A stretch of DNA of 64,000 bases from Vibrio taketomensis (GTDB taxonomy: Bacteria > Pseudomonadota > Gammaproteobacteria > Enterobacterales > Vibrionaceae), in NCBI RefSeq assembly GCF_009938165.1, contig NZ_AP019649.1, positions 2,852,001-2,916,000 of the forward strand, written 5' to 3'. Below, piece after piece: positions 44,235-54,361 of this stretch. The translations under genes and the position numbers were made by a program. Under the pieces are notes generated by a model, which ran no database searches, was not told where the DNA came from, and was given only the letters and a program-made list of their open reading frames with translations. Each line of letters starts with the position of its first letter. Position 1 is the stretch's first letter.

Positions 44235-45785
44235 TTAGTTTACTTTATCCTCAGCCGTATGTCTTTCTATCAGCGATGCATTTTCCACCAAATATTCATT
44301 TTCTGACACATCCGCTGCTTGCGCTAACTCGGCAATGGCGGGCGAAATAGGACGTTTCACCTCTACGCCAAGCTGTTTAAAACTCTCTGCTTGGCGTATC
44401 ACGTTGCCTCGACCGGACACCAACTTGTTCATCGCACCTTGGTAGTTTTGATTGGCACGGTCGAGCGCACCACCAAGCCCTTCCATATCTTCTACGAACA
44501 AACGTAACTTGTCGTACAATTTACTGGCTCGCTCGGCAATCACTTGCGCGTTTTGATTTTGTCTGTCATTACGCCATAAATTATCAATCGTGCGCAGTGC
44601 CACCAACAAGGTAGTTGGACTAACCAAAATAATGTTCTGTTCCATCGCATCTTTAACCAAGCTCGGATCCGCTTGAATCGCTACTTGAAAAGCAGGCTCA
44701 ACCGGAATAAACATCAACACATAATCCAAGCTGCGAATACCTTTAAGTTGTTGATAATCCTTATTACTCAGACCTTTGATATGGGTGCGCAGCGCAAGTA
44801 AGTGATCACTTAATGCACGATCTCGCTCACTGTCAGTTTCTGCATTGAAGTAACGTTCATACGCCACCAGTGCCATTTTGGAATCAATCACCACCTGCTT
44901 CTCTTGCGGCAAGTGCACAATCACATCCGGCTGATAACGTTTACCCGCTTCATTTTGCAAACTCACTTGAGTTTGGTATTCATGCCCTTCACGTAAACCT
45001 GATTCAGCCAATACGCGAGCCAGCACCACCTCACCCCAGTTACCTTGCTGTTTGTTGTCACCTTTGAGCGCTTGGGTCAGGTTGACCGCTTCTCGGGTCA
45101 TTTGCTCGTTCAAGCGCTGCAAGTTTTTCAGTTCATGCACTAAGGTATGACGCTCTTTCGCTTCAAGGTTAAAGCTATCGTTAACTTGGCGTTTAAAGCC
45201 TTCCAATTGCTCTTTGAGCGGACTGAGTAACCCTTCCAAACTCTGGCGATTTTGTTGATCGACTTTAGCCGTTTTTGCTTCAAACAATTGATTGGCTAAA
45301 TGCTCAAACTGCTGCTTTAAACGCTCTTCTGCTTTCTCTAGCAACTGCAGTTTTTCTTGGCTTGCCAGTTGCGCTTGTTGATGACGAGCCTCTTGCTCGC
45401 GTAGTTGCGCTTCCAGTTGCGATTTCTGCTCACGAACCGCATTAAGATCATCCGCGTATTGCTGACGCTCTTGTTTGACGGCTTCGAAATAACGCAGTTT
45501 TTCCATTACCGCCATAAACTTACCGTGCGACTGCTTAAGCTCATAAGCCGCTTTATCACGCTCTTGATCCAGCTCATCCAGCTCTTGCTGCGCTTCATGC
45601 AAAGCATGCTTTAACTGGTTTAGTTGTGTTTGCGCCAATTGCTGATTGGATTCCAATTGCTGCGTCAGTAGTTGGCTCTCTAAACTCAATTTCTGCTTTA
45701 CCCACCAACCGACCGCAATACCACTGACTGCGGCGCCACCAAGGGCACTAAATAACACGCTTTGGTTCTCGATAATCCATTGCAT
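44235..45785 (-). CDS. rmuC: DNA recombination protein RmuC homologue
   Basis: 516 residues. An N-terminal transmembrane helix (about 10-28) is followed by a long Gln/Glu-rich coiled coil (about 30-200), and the conserved RmuC nuclease-like domain (about 230-430) with [41 protein letters not shown] and [14 protein letters not shown]. It limits DNA inversions at short repeats in E. coli. About 60 bp upstream of ubiE, same strand. Confidence 0.94.
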   Translation of the reverse strand: MQWIIENQSVLFSALGGAAVSGIAVGWWVKQKLSLESQLLTQQLESNQQLAQTQLNQLKHALHEAQQELDELDQERDKAAYELKQSHGKFMAVMEKLRYFEAVKQERQQYADDLNAVREQKSQLEAQLREQEARHQQAQLASQEKLQLLEKAEERLKQQFEHLANQLFEAKTAKVDQQNRQSLEGLLSPLKEQLEGFKRQVNDSFNLEAKERHTLVHELKNLQRLNEQMTREAVNLTQALKGDNKQQGNWGEVVLARVLAESGLREGHEYQTQVSLQNEAGKRYQPDVIVHLPQEKQVVIDSKMALVAYERYFNAETDSERDRALSDHLLALRTHIKGLSNKDYQQLKGIRSLDYVLMFIPVEPAFQVAIQADPSLVKDAMEQNIILVSPTTLLVALRTIDNLWRNDRQNQNAQVIAERASKLYDKLRLFVEDMEGLGGALDRANQNYQGAMNKLVSGRGNVIRQAESFKQLGVEVKRPISPAIAELAQAADVSENEYLVENASLIERHTAEDKVN

Positions 45786-45947
45786 AATAAGGCGTTAACT
45801 CTTGTTCATCAGTTGCAAATAATGGTATTTCACCACTGGATAAATGTCCAGTTTGTCGACCGAATATTCAACAGATACACTTAGCTCCCCGTACACTGTG
45901 CGAATGGTTCGCTAGGTGCGTATTTGCTTGCTATATGAAGGAACACT

Positions 45948-46850
45948 ATGAACGAGCGCCGCGCGTTAGGGTTTGGTTTATCTGCCGTTTTACTTTGGTC
46001 AACAGTCGCCACCGCATTTAAACTCACTCTGGCTGAATTCACTCCTATTCAAATGCTAACGATCGCCAGCATGGTTTCTGCTCTGGTACTGATCGTGATT
46101 TGTGGCGTGCAAGGTAAGCTTGCCTCACTGCCGACTATCTTCCTCGCCAACCCTTGGTATTACTTGCTACTTGGCCTTATCAATCCCTTGGCGTACTACG
46201 TTATTTTATTTAAAGCTTATGAGTTGCTTCCCGCCTCCCAAGCACAAGCGATCAACTACAGCTGGGCGATCACTTTGACGCTGATGGCGGCGGTATTTCT
46301 TGGACAAAAAATTCGTAAACAAGATTGGGTGGCTTGTGTATTGAGCTACTTTGGCGTGGTGGTTATCGCCACCAAAGGCGATATTTTAGGGCTCAATTTT
46401 GAAAGCCCTCTCGGCGTCGCGTTAGCGCTGCTTTCAACGCTGCTTTGGGCGAGCTACTGGATTTTGAATACCAAAAACAAAGCCGACCCTGTGGTTGGGG
46501 TATTACTGGGCTTTTTAGTGGCGATTCCGTTTGCGATTGGTTTAAGTATTTGGGAAGGCGCGAATTGGAGCCAAATTACTGCTTCTGGTTGGTTGGCGGT
46601 TACCTATGTTGGCCTGTTTGAAATGGGGATTACATTTGTTCTGTGGTTAACGGCACTAAAACTGACACAAAATACCGCGCGCATCAGTAACCTGATTTTT
46701 GCTTCACCATTTATCTCATTGATTCTATTGGCGACTGTGATTGGTGAAAGCATTCATCCCACTACTCTTATTGGATTGGTGCTGATTATTACTGGCTTGG
46801 TCATTCAACAATTTAAGTTCAAAGCGAAAACCGCAGCTGCGATCGAATAA
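45948..46850 (+). CDS. EamA/DMT-family transporter
   Basis: 300 residues with ten hydrophobic segments in two EamA repeats (about 7-140 and 150-292). N-terminal FGLSAVLLWSTVATAFKLTL and the second-half LGVALALLSTLLWASYWILN are typical drug/metabolite exporters. AAGGAA lies before the ATG. Substrate not known; the members include metabolite exporters such as amino-acid or nucleotide exporters. It ends at a terminator shared with the convergent eda gene. Confidence 0.87.
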   Translation: MNERRALGFGLSAVLLWSTVATAFKLTLAEFTPIQMLTIASMVSALVLIVICGVQGKLASLPTIFLANPWYYLLLGLINPLAYYVILFKAYELLPASQAQAINYSWAITLTLMAAVFLGQKIRKQDWVACVLSYFGVVVIATKGDILGLNFESPLGVALALLSTLLWASYWILNTKNKADPVVGVLLGFLVAIPFAIGLSIWEGANWSQITASGWLAVTYVGLFEMGITFVLWLTALKLTQNTARISNLIFASPFISLILLATVIGESIHPTTLIGLVLIITGLVIQQFKFKAKTAAAIE

Positions 46851-46875
46851 TAAAAGACTGAAAATCAAATAAACA

Positions 46876-46904
46876 AAAAGGGTGCTGTAAGGCACCCTTT
46901 TTTC
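46876..46904. terminator. Terminator between the EamA transporter and eda
   Basis: AAAAAGGGTGC-TGTAAG-GCACCCTTTTTT stem with A run before and T run after; serves both converging genes. Confidence 0.87.
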
Positions 46905-46932
46905 TTTCAGGCAATCTAATTCGGGGGAAGAA

Positions 46933-47547
46933 TTAGTGGTTGATAGCGCGAACAAGTTCAGCAATGCCGTCCCAGTTGCCGTTGTCCATCATATCGGTTG
47001 GAATCATCCAAGTACCGCCACATGCCACTACCGATTTGATTGCTAGGTAATCAGCTGCATTTGATGGGCTCACGCCACCTGTTGGCATAAACTGCACTGG
47101 GTAAACTGCAGTCAATGCTTTAAGCATACCCACGCCGCCTGATGGCTCTGCTGGGAAAAACTTCAGTGTACGCAGACCCATTTCCATCGCTTGCTCAACC
47201 AAACTTGGGTTATTCACTCCTGGTACGATTTGAACGTTGCGTTGTTGACAGTACTTAACCGTAGTTGGGTTAAAACCAGGGCTTACGATAAAGTCCACAC
47301 CCGCTTCAATCGCGATATCAACTTGTTCTGTCGTCAGAACTGTACCTGCACCGATCAATAGCTCTGGGTATGCTTCGCGCATAATACGGATAGATTCAGC
47401 CGCTGCTTCAGTACGGAAAGTTACTTCTGCACATGGTAGGCCGTTTTCTACCAAAACCTTTGCTAGAGGTAGCGCGTGCGCTACGTCATTGATAGCAATA
47501 ACAGGGACGATTTTGATTTCACTCAATCGTTGTTCAAGAGTTTTCAT
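46933..47547 (-). CDS. eda: KDPG/KHG aldolase
   Basis: 204 residues. Class I aldolase: Schiff-base Lys in LKFFPAEPSGG (about residue 130), catalytic Glu in EVTFRT, and the phosphate-binding FMPTGGVSPSNA. It splits 2-keto-3-deoxy-6-phosphogluconate into pyruvate and glyceraldehyde 3-phosphate, the second step of the Entner-Doudoroff pathway. It follows the gluconate permease gene by 9 bp, forming a gntP-eda unit divergent from gntK-edd. Confidence 0.96.
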   Translation of the reverse strand: MKTLEQRLSEIKIVPVIAINDVAHALPLAKVLVENGLPCAEVTFRTEAAAESIRIMREAYPELLIGAGTVLTTEQVDIAIEAGVDFIVSPGFNPTTVKYCQQRNVQIVPGVNNPSLVEQAMEMGLRTLKFFPAEPSGGVGMLKALTAVYPVQFMPTGGVSPSNAADYLAIKSVVACGGTWMIPTDMMDNGNWDGIAELVRAINH

Positions 47548-47556
47548 GAATAACCT

Positions 47557-48933
47557 CTATAGGAAAAAGCTTAGTGTCGCAACAATGATAAACGCAATGC
47601 CGCCTAGTAATGTTTCCATTACAGTCCAAGTTTTTAGCGTTGTCTTCTCGTCCATATCTAGTAGACGAGATACTAGCCAGAAACCAGAGTCGTTAAAGTG
47701 AGAAAGTACTGTTGCACCACCCGCAATTGCGATAACGATGAAACATAGGTCTAGCTCACTTAGACCCGTTGACGCTGCAACTACTGGCGCAATAAGCGCT
47801 GCAGTTGTCGTTAGTGCTACTGTTGCTGAGCCTTGTGCAACACGTAGACATGTTGAGATAACGAATGCTGCTACGATAACTGGCATACCAGTGTCAGTTA
47901 GTACACCCGCAAGTGCATCACCGATACCACTTGCACGTAGTACGCCACCGAACATACCGCCCGCACCCGTTACTAGAATTACACCACAGATTGGCGCTAG
48001 AGAATCGCCACATAGCTTCTCAAGTTTCGCCATGCCGTAGTCTTTAGCAAATACTGCCAAACATACGATCAGTGTGATTAGTAGTGCAACCGGAGTTTTA
48101 CCTAGCATACGCAAGAATTCAACTAGCGCTGACTTACCATCAATCAAACCAGCCACGGCTAGCGTGTTTAGACCAGTATCAAGACAGATTAGTAGTACAG
48201 GTAGTACTAGGATTGTCATTACTGTGCTGAACTTAGGTAAGTTCGCTTCATCAACCACTGTGTCGCCATTGAAGAAAGCTTTTGATAGTGGAATATCAAA
48301 TTTCTTACCAGCGTATAGACCAAATAGGTAAGCACCTAGGTACCAAGTTGGGATTGCAACCAGGATACCGACAACAAGTAGTAGACCGATGTTTGCACCT
48401 AGGAATTCAGCTGCCGCAACAGGACCTGGATGCGGAGGTACAAAACCGTGCATTACCGCAAACGCACCTGCTGCTGGTAGTGCATATTTGATTGGCGAAC
48501 CACCAAAACGCGCTGCAACACTCAGGATGATCGGCATCATTACAACTAGGCCCGCATCAAAGAAGATAGGGAAACCGAACAGTAGTGACGCCACACCTAG
48601 TGCAAACGGAGCACGCTCTTCACCAAAGCGGCCAATCAAAGTATCAGCTAGTACCTTAGCACCACCCGTTACTTCCAAAATTTTACCAATCATTGCACCT
48701 AGACCAACCAGCAGGGCAACAGAAGCTAGAGTGCCACCGAAACCGCTCATCATTGTTGGTACTACTTGCTCTGACGCTACGCCAGTCGCAATTGCAGTCA
48801 GCAAACTTACGATAGTTAGAGATGCAAATGCATGCACCTTAAACTTAATAATCAATACCAACAACGCAGCAATTGATAGCACTGCGATAGTCAATAGATA
48901 GGTTGGATCAGAGGCTTGAGTTAACAGCTCCAT
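47557..48933 (-). CDS. gntP: Gluconate:H+ symporter, GntP family
   Basis: 458 residues from ATG 48933, preferred to an upstream ATG because AAGGTG precedes it and the protein then starts at the first hydrophobic stretch. About 12-14 transmembrane helices. Family markers include GFGGTLASVALLVGLGAMIGKILEVTGGA, APFALGVASLLFGFPIFFD and HGFVPPHPGPVAAAEFLGANIG. It imports gluconate; GntT or GntU are close relatives and the letter is not certain. Upstream are the GntR operators. Confidence 0.92.
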   Translation of the reverse strand: MELLTQASDPTYLLTIAVLSIAALLVLIIKFKVHAFASLTIVSLLTAIATGVASEQVVPTMMSGFGGTLASVALLVGLGAMIGKILEVTGGAKVLADTLIGRFGEERAPFALGVASLLFGFPIFFDAGLVVMMPIILSVAARFGGSPIKYALPAAGAFAVMHGFVPPHPGPVAAAEFLGANIGLLLVVGILVAIPTWYLGAYLFGLYAGKKFDIPLSKAFFNGDTVVDEANLPKFSTVMTILVLPVLLICLDTGLNTLAVAGLIDGKSALVEFLRMLGKTPVALLITLIVCLAVFAKDYGMAKLEKLCGDSLAPICGVILVTGAGGMFGGVLRASGIGDALAGVLTDTGMPVIVAAFVISTCLRVAQGSATVALTTTAALIAPVVAASTGLSELDLCFIVIAIAGGATVLSHFNDSGFWLVSRLLDMDEKTTLKTWTVMETLLGGIAFIIVATLSFFL

Positions 48934-48980
48934 AGGTTCACCTTCGAAATTATAGTTTGTGTTGTAGTTCACATTTATTT

Positions 48981-49010
48981 ACGTTACCGGTAACATGTTA
49001 CCGATAACAC
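48981..49010. promoter_or_regulatory. Two tandem GntR operators between gntP and gntK
   Basis: GTTACCGGTAAC (perfect palindrome, 48983-48994) and ATGTTACCGATAACA (48995-49009) lie side by side, matching the GntR consensus ATGTTACCGGTAACAT. They sit in the divergent promoter gap and should repress both units without gluconate. Confidence 0.85.
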
Positions 49011-49085
49011 GAATAAGATAAACCCATATTTTAAAGTGAATGCCAAAATTGGGATCACGCGCAAATTTGTTTATGAGGATTGGTT

Positions 49086-49604
49086 ATGGCAGGCAGTAGT
49101 GTCATCGTAATGGGCGTTTGTGCTTGTGGTAAAAGCACAATTGGTGAGCACCTAGCAGCGAAGCTTGGTCGCAAGTTTATTGATGGTGATGATCTTCACC
49201 CACGTGCAAATATTCAGAAGATGGCTTCAGGTCAACCACTGAACGATGACGACCGTATGCCATGGCTAGAACGTATCCGCGATGCGGCTTTCAGCCTCGA
49301 AAGCAAAAATGAGCACGGTATTATCGTCTGCTCTGCACTGAAAAAGAAATACCGCGATCAAATCCGTGAAGGTAACGAGAACGTCACTTTCCTATTCCTT
49401 GATGGCAGTAAAGACCTAATCATGAAGCGTATGCGCCAGCGTCAAGGTCACTTCATGAAAGAAAATATGGTGAACAGCCAGTTTGAAACGCTTGAGCGCC
49501 CAGATGCCGAGCCACAAACTGTCGTAGTTGATATCGACTGCTCAATCGAAGAAATCGTAGCAAAAGCTGCTGAGCAACTAATTGCAGCAAACGAGGTAGC
49601 ATAA
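49086..49604 (+). CDS. gntK: Gluconokinase
   Basis: 172 residues from ATG 49086, with GAGG 7 bp upstream. P-loop GVCACGKSTIGEHLA (about residue 12), then DGDDLHPRANIQKM typical of gluconate kinases, and RMRQRQGHFM. It phosphorylates gluconate to 6-phosphogluconate, the entry point for Edd. The last base of its stop overlaps the edd ATG (TAATG), showing coupling. Confidence 0.95.
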   Translation: MAGSSVIVMGVCACGKSTIGEHLAAKLGRKFIDGDDLHPRANIQKMASGQPLNDDDRMPWLERIRDAAFSLESKNEHGIIVCSALKKKYRDQIREGNENVTFLFLDGSKDLIMKRMRQRQGHFMKENMVNSQFETLERPDAEPQTVVVDIDCSIEEIVAKAAEQLIAANEVA

Positions 49605-51400
49605 TGACTCACCAAGTAATTCTTGATGTAACCCAACGCTTAGCTGAGCGTAGCCACGAAGCGCGCACTGCGTTTCTGGCTCGCACACAAGCGCAAGCTG
49701 ACGCAGGTAAAGGTCGCGTAAATCTTAGCTGTGGTAACTTAGCTCACGCGGTTGCCGCTTCTTGCTCTGCAGAGAAAAAGAGCATTCTTGATTTTACCCA
49801 TGCGAACGTTGCGCTGATCAGTGCATACAACGACATGCTCAGTGCCCACCAGCCATACCAAGAGTACCCAGCACAAATCAAAAAAGTGTTGGCGGAATAT
49901 GGTCATACAGCTCAAGTAGCGGGCTGTGTACCAGCGATGTGTGATGGTGTGACACAGGGCCAAGCGGGTATGGACATGTCATTGTTCTCTCGTGATTTGA
50001 TTGCTCAATCGACGGCACTATCGCTAAGCCACAATGTCTTTGATGCAACCCTACTATTGGGTATTTGTGACAAGATTGCACCGGGACAGCTAATGGGTGC
50101 GCTAACTTACGCTCACCTACCAACTGCATTTGTACCTGCGGGTCTTATGTCTACGGGCATCAGTAACGAAGAAAAAGTCGATGTACGCCAAAAATACGCA
50201 GCAGGCGAAGTCGGCAAAGATGCCCTACTTGATATGGAATGTCGCGCTTACCATGCACCAGGTACTTGTACTTTCTACGGTACGGCAAACACTAACCAGC
50301 TCGTATTTGAAGCGATGGGCTTGATGCTTCCTGGCTCAGCGTTTATTCACCCACATTCTGAACTGCGCCATGCACTGACTGATTTCGCATCGGTGAAAAT
50401 CACCAGTATGACGGCTGGTTCAGCAAACTTCCGTCCACTATCAGAAGTCGTGACTGAGAAGAGCTTGGTGAATGGTATTGTGGCTCTACTTGCGTCTGGT
50501 GGTAGTACTAACCATACAATTCACATGTTAGCCGTTGCTCGCGCAGCAGGCATTCTACTCACATGGCAAGACATCAGCGATCTCTCTGATGTAGTTCCTC
50601 TGTTGGCTCGCGTTTACCCGAATGGCCCAGCAGACATGAACGCCTTCCAACAAGCAGGCGGCGTACCAGCGCTAATGCGTCGTTTGGATGAGTCAGGCCT
50701 ACTACACCGCGATGTTACGCCAGTATTTGGCGATTTCGAAGGTCAAATGAGCCTACCAACACTGAACGATGGCAAACTTGAGTGGAACAGTATTGTTGAA
50801 ACCAAAGATGCAGAAGTGATTGCTGCAACAGGTGAGGCATTCCAAAAAACCGGTGGCACACGCGTTCTAACCGGTAACCTAGGCAACTCAGTGGTAAAAG
50901 TATCGGCAGTAAAAGAAGACCAACGTGTCATCGAAGCGCCGGCGGTAGTTTTCCAATGCCAACACGAAGTTGAAGCGGCATACAAACGTGGTGAGCTCAA
51001 CAAAGACTGTATTGTAGTGGTAACACACAATGGCCCTGCTGCGAATGGTATGCCTGAACTGCATAAGTTAATGCCGATTCTAGGTAACATTCAAAAAGCA
51101 GGCTTCAAAGTGGCGCTTGTGACTGACGGTCGTCTATCTGGTGCATCAGGTAAGATTCCATCAGCGATTCACCTATCACCTGAAGCCCTGCGTGGCGGTG
51201 CGATTGGTCTAGTGCGTGATGGCGACATCATCAGCCTTAACTGCCAAACGGGTGAGCTAAACAACCTAAGCGATATGACTGGTCGTGAGCCACTACAAAT
51301 CGATACGGAAGTGGTACAACAAACTTGGGGCCGTAATCTGTTTAGCGTACTACGTCAAAGCGTGAGCAGCGCTGAAGAAGGTGCAAGCTTTATCGTTTAA
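49604..51400 (+). CDS. edd: Phosphogluconate dehydratase
   Basis: 598 residues. IlvD/Edd family with iron-sulfur ligand Cys residues in the VPAMCDGVTQGQAGMD, LLGICDKIAPG and GTCTFYGTANT blocks, and the C-terminal LVTDGRLSGASGKIPSAIHLSPE. It dehydrates 6-phosphogluconate to KDPG for Eda. Operon with gntK under GntR control. Length and motifs fit the E. coli enzyme. Confidence 0.97.
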   Translation: MTHQVILDVTQRLAERSHEARTAFLARTQAQADAGKGRVNLSCGNLAHAVAASCSAEKKSILDFTHANVALISAYNDMLSAHQPYQEYPAQIKKVLAEYGHTAQVAGCVPAMCDGVTQGQAGMDMSLFSRDLIAQSTALSLSHNVFDATLLLGICDKIAPGQLMGALTYAHLPTAFVPAGLMSTGISNEEKVDVRQKYAAGEVGKDALLDMECRAYHAPGTCTFYGTANTNQLVFEAMGLMLPGSAFIHPHSELRHALTDFASVKITSMTAGSANFRPLSEVVTEKSLVNGIVALLASGGSTNHTIHMLAVARAAGILLTWQDISDLSDVVPLLARVYPNGPADMNAFQQAGGVPALMRRLDESGLLHRDVTPVFGDFEGQMSLPTLNDGKLEWNSIVETKDAEVIAATGEAFQKTGGTRVLTGNLGNSVVKVSAVKEDQRVIEAPAVVFQCQHEVEAAYKRGELNKDCIVVVTHNGPAANGMPELHKLMPILGNIQKAGFKVALVTDGRLSGASGKIPSAIHLSPEALRGGAIGLVRDGDIISLNCQTGELNNLSDMTGREPLQIDTEVVQQTWGRNLFSVLRQSVSSAEEGASFIV

Positions 51401-51420
51401 GGCTTTGCATTGAAGTGACT

Positions 51421-51451
51421 AAAAAGCGCAGTGTTAACACTGCGCTTTTTG
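51421..51451. terminator. Bidirectional terminator between edd and gntR
   Basis: AAAAAGCGCAGTG-TTAA-CACTGCGCTTTTT, a perfect stem with A and T runs, between convergent genes. Confidence 0.92.
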
Positions 51452-51485
51452 TTTTTAAGCCTTTTTAATTTCAAGCGAAAATGAA

Positions 51486-52493
51486 TTAAACGCTTTCGCC
51501 TGCGGTAATTTGATACCCCATATCCACCACTTTCTCTTCAACAGCCTCGCCTCTTAAACGAGTGAGTAGCAACTCCGCACTTTTTTCACCAATGGCAAAA
51601 CGAGGGGTATCGACACTGGTCAGTTTCGGAGAGATGGTTTGGCTAATATCAAGCGCGTTGTAACCCACGACCGCTAATTGTTGTGGTACTGCTATTTGGC
51701 GACGCTGAGCGCTCAGCAAAGTACCGATGGCAATATCATCGTTGGTACAAAACACACCATCTAGATCTGGGTATTGTTCTAGCGCTCTTTCAAGAAGTCC
51801 ATCGGCGATGGAAAAGCTTGAATGCTCACCCGTCAAAATATGTTTCGGTTCAAAGCCGGCCTCTGACATAGCACGATCGTAACCTTGCATACGTAATCGG
51901 GTACGCGTATCTAAACGTGCGCCAAAATAGGCAATGGTCTTTTTACCTGAAGCAAGAATGCGTTTTACTACCTGATATGATGCTTCTTCATGATCTAAGC
52001 CGACCGCCATATCAATTGGCTTTAGAGGCAGTTCCATGGTTTCCACCACGGGAATACCCGCATTTTTGATCATCTGTAGTGTGCGCGGCGTGTGATCGCT
52101 TGCTGTCAGAATTAAGCCATCTACTTGATAAGATAATAAAGAGGCAATCTTCTGCTCTTCTTCATGTTCATCATAACTGAAGTGTGCCAACAAAGTTTCA
52201 TAGCCTTGTGGCTTAGTGACGTTTTCAATCCCTTTAACGAACGCTGCAAAAATTTGGTTTGAAAGTGAAGGCAGCAGAACGCCAATTGCGCGGCTCGAAG
52301 ATTTAGACAGCATTGCTGGTGCACGGTTTTCAATATAACCCGTTTGCTCAATCGCTGCGGCAATTTTAACACGTGTTTTTTCAGCCACTGACTCGGGGTT
52401 GCGCATATAGCGCGACACCGTCATTTTAGTAACGCCAACTTGGTCTGCGACATCCTGCAGTGTCGCGCGATTTTTCTTGTTATTTTGACTCAT
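51486..52493 (-). CDS. gntR: LacI-family gluconate repressor GntR
   Basis: 335 residues. LacI-type helix-turn-helix at the N-terminus (ATLQDVADQVGVTKMTVSRYMRNPE), hinge helix VKIAAAIEQTGYIENRAPAMLSKSSSRAIGVL and a periplasmic-binding-like effector domain. It is identified as GntR by family similarity and by matching operators at its own promoter and in the gntP-gntK gap. Expected to release DNA with gluconate bound. Confidence 0.93.
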   Translation of the reverse strand: MSQNNKKNRATLQDVADQVGVTKMTVSRYMRNPESVAEKTRVKIAAAIEQTGYIENRAPAMLSKSSSRAIGVLLPSLSNQIFAAFVKGIENVTKPQGYETLLAHFSYDEHEEEQKIASLLSYQVDGLILTASDHTPRTLQMIKNAGIPVVETMELPLKPIDMAVGLDHEEASYQVVKRILASGKKTIAYFGARLDTRTRLRMQGYDRAMSEAGFEPKHILTGEHSSFSIADGLLERALEQYPDLDGVFCTNDDIAIGTLLSAQRRQIAVPQQLAVVGYNALDISQTISPKLTSVDTPRFAIGEKSAELLLTRLRGEAVEEKVVDMGYQITAGESV

Positions 52494-52514
52494 TGTATGA
52501 TTATTGTGATTTTA

Positions 52515-52530
52515 TGTTACACGTAACATT
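52515..52530. promoter_or_regulatory. GntR operator upstream of gntR
   Basis: ATGTTACACGTAACAT, a 16-bp palindrome except for the central pair, about 22 bp before the gntR start. Suggests autoregulation. Confidence 0.82.
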
Positions 52531-52640
52531 ATGCCCGCGCACGCCATACTCAACAAGTGTCGCATGAGTAAATACTCACTATGGATACAAAAAGCTCCCC
52601 CTTTTATGGGAGAGCTCACAAAATCAATCAGTCTGTACAA

Positions 52641-53828
52641 TCAAGCATGTTGCCCAGCGACAAAGCCCGAACTCCAACACCACTGGAAGTTGTAGCCTCC
52701 AAGCCAACCCGTTACATCCATCACCTCGCCGATAAAGTACAAACCTTTGATTTGTTTACACTCCATGGTTTTTGATGACAAGTGGTCAGTATCAACCCCG
52801 CCTAATGTCACCTCTGCGGTGCGATAACCTTCTGTACCATTCGGTGCAATTTTCCAGTTTTCTAGGTAAGTGGTGATTTGTTCCAGCTGCTTTTGATTGA
52901 ATTGCTTAAGCGGCTTATCCTCAAGTTCTTTGCGCTCAACCATCACCTCAACCAAACGTTTTGGTAGTACTTTCGCTAAGGTATTTTTTAAGCTCTGGTT
53001 TGGGTGTTTTTCTCTTGATGCGGTAAGAAGTTCATTAACGTCTGCTTCAGGCACCAAATTGATCGTCACCTCTTGGCCTGCTTTCCAAAACGAAGAGATT
53101 TGCAGTACTGATGGACCAGATAAACCACGATGAGTAAACAGCAATGCTTCTTTGAACACTGTACCGTTTTGTGCAGTGATTTCTGCTGGAATGGCGATAC
53201 CAGATAGAGTTTCAAAAGCTTCTTTATCTTGTTTGTGCAGCGTAAACGGCACCAAACCCGCAGTCGTTGGCACCACTGGCAAGCCAAATTGCTCGGCAAT
53301 CTTATAACCAAATGGCGTCGCACCAAGTTTTGGCATCGACAAACCACCTGTTGCCACCACCAGCGACTGACAGTCAATCACATTTGTATTGGCATGTAGA
53401 GTGAAGCCCTGCTCGGTTTGTTCAATTTGGTGAATATCTTGCTGGTAGCGCAGCTGAACTTTGCCGTTCTGACACTCATCAAGCAGCATGCTGACAATTT
53501 GTTTCGCAGAATCGAGACAGAACAACTGACCATGATCGCGCTCTTCAAACTCAATCCCGTACTTACTCACCATCGAGATAAAATCCCAGTTGGTGTATTG
53601 CGACAATGCCGACTTCACAAAGTGCGGATTGCGACATAAGTAGTTATTGGCACTGACATCGTAATTAGTAAAGTTACAACGGCCGCCACCCGAAATTAGG
53701 ATTTTACGTCCCGGCTTTTTGGCATGATCAAGCACGAGCACTTTACGGCCTCGCTTACCTGCTTCTGCGGCACACATTAAACCTGCAGCCCCGGCACCTA
53801 TAATGACGACGTCAAATTTTTCACTCAT
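52641..53828 (-). CDS. FAD-dependent oxidoreductase, YhiN/HI0933 family
   Basis: 395 residues. N-terminal Rossmann FAD site VVIIGAGAAGLMCAAEAGKRG, the family signature KPGRKILISGGGRCNFTNYD, and a C-terminal flavin segment YFIGEVMDVTGWLGGYNFQWCWSSG. Members are annotated as putative aminoacetone oxidases, tRNA-modification-like proteins or unknown flavoproteins; the reaction is not settled. Stands alone on the minus strand beside uspB. Confidence 0.85.
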   Translation of the reverse strand: MSEKFDVVIIGAGAAGLMCAAEAGKRGRKVLVLDHAKKPGRKILISGGGRCNFTNYDVSANNYLCRNPHFVKSALSQYTNWDFISMVSKYGIEFEERDHGQLFCLDSAKQIVSMLLDECQNGKVQLRYQQDIHQIEQTEQGFTLHANTNVIDCQSLVVATGGLSMPKLGATPFGYKIAEQFGLPVVPTTAGLVPFTLHKQDKEAFETLSGIAIPAEITAQNGTVFKEALLFTHRGLSGPSVLQISSFWKAGQEVTINLVPEADVNELLTASREKHPNQSLKNTLAKVLPKRLVEVMVERKELEDKPLKQFNQKQLEQITTYLENWKIAPNGTEGYRTAEVTLGGVDTDHLSSKTMECKQIKGLYFIGEVMDVTGWLGGYNFQWCWSSGFVAGQHA

Positions 53829-53858
53829 GATGTCTTACTCAAACGCTCTCAACGCAAA

Positions 53859-53888
53859 TAAAAAAGGATGTGCTGATGGCACATCCTT
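53859..53888 (-). terminator. Terminator downstream of uspB
   Basis: Minus-strand AAGGATGTGCCATCAGCACATCCTTTTTT. It lies between the uspB stop and the next minus-strand gene. Confidence 0.83.
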
Positions 53889-53964
53889 GCTAATCGAGGC
53901 GCTATTCTAGCGATTCTTTGGCTGCTTGCCAATTAATCAACGGCGCTCAAATTCCGTCATTGCT

Positions 53965-54288
53965 TTAAAGGAGGATGACCGCTAACAAGGTTACACCAAT
54001 TAGCGCCATTGAAAGGATAAACAGTTGACGTACTCGCGAACACTTTGCTGTGAACACTTCATCATGATGATGATGGTACTCTTTACTTTTTAAATATGAG
54101 TAAAGCTTAACTTGCTTGCTCATATTGCCATGCGTGGTAAAGAAACCATTGCCATCCACTTGCTGATAAAGCAAAGGATGAGCCTCTCGCATCACATAGA
54201 TTAATGAACGAAGCGCTGTTAAATAGCGAACCAAGTTAACCAAGGTTACCATCATAAGCGCGAATAGAATGGTGTCTGCACTGATCAT
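53965..54288 (-). CDS. uspB: Universal stress protein B
   Basis: 107 residues. Two transmembrane helices, at the N-terminus (about 7-25) and C-terminus (about 88-106), flank a basic, His-rich middle ([26 protein letters not shown]). The stretch [18 protein letters not shown] matches E. coli UspB. A membrane protein linked to stationary-phase and ethanol tolerance. Adjacent to ftnA and near uspA. Confidence 0.93.
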   Translation of the reverse strand: MISADTILFALMMVTLVNLVRYLTALRSLIYVMREAHPLLYQQVDGNGFFTTHGNMSKQVKLYSYLKSKEYHHHHDEVFTAKCSRVRQLFILSMALIGVTLLAVILL

Positions 54289-54361
54289 CTTTCCTCCCTA
54301 CATCCTGGTATGGAACACCCTGAAGAAAAGACGATCTGTTTACAGTGTCTCTGGCTGGGGA

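Noticed and set aside
48389..48901. Long plus-strand open frame (170 codons) opposite gntP
   Set aside because: It mirrors the transmembrane coding of gntP; its Pro/Ala/Thr-rich composition is typical of antisense frames.
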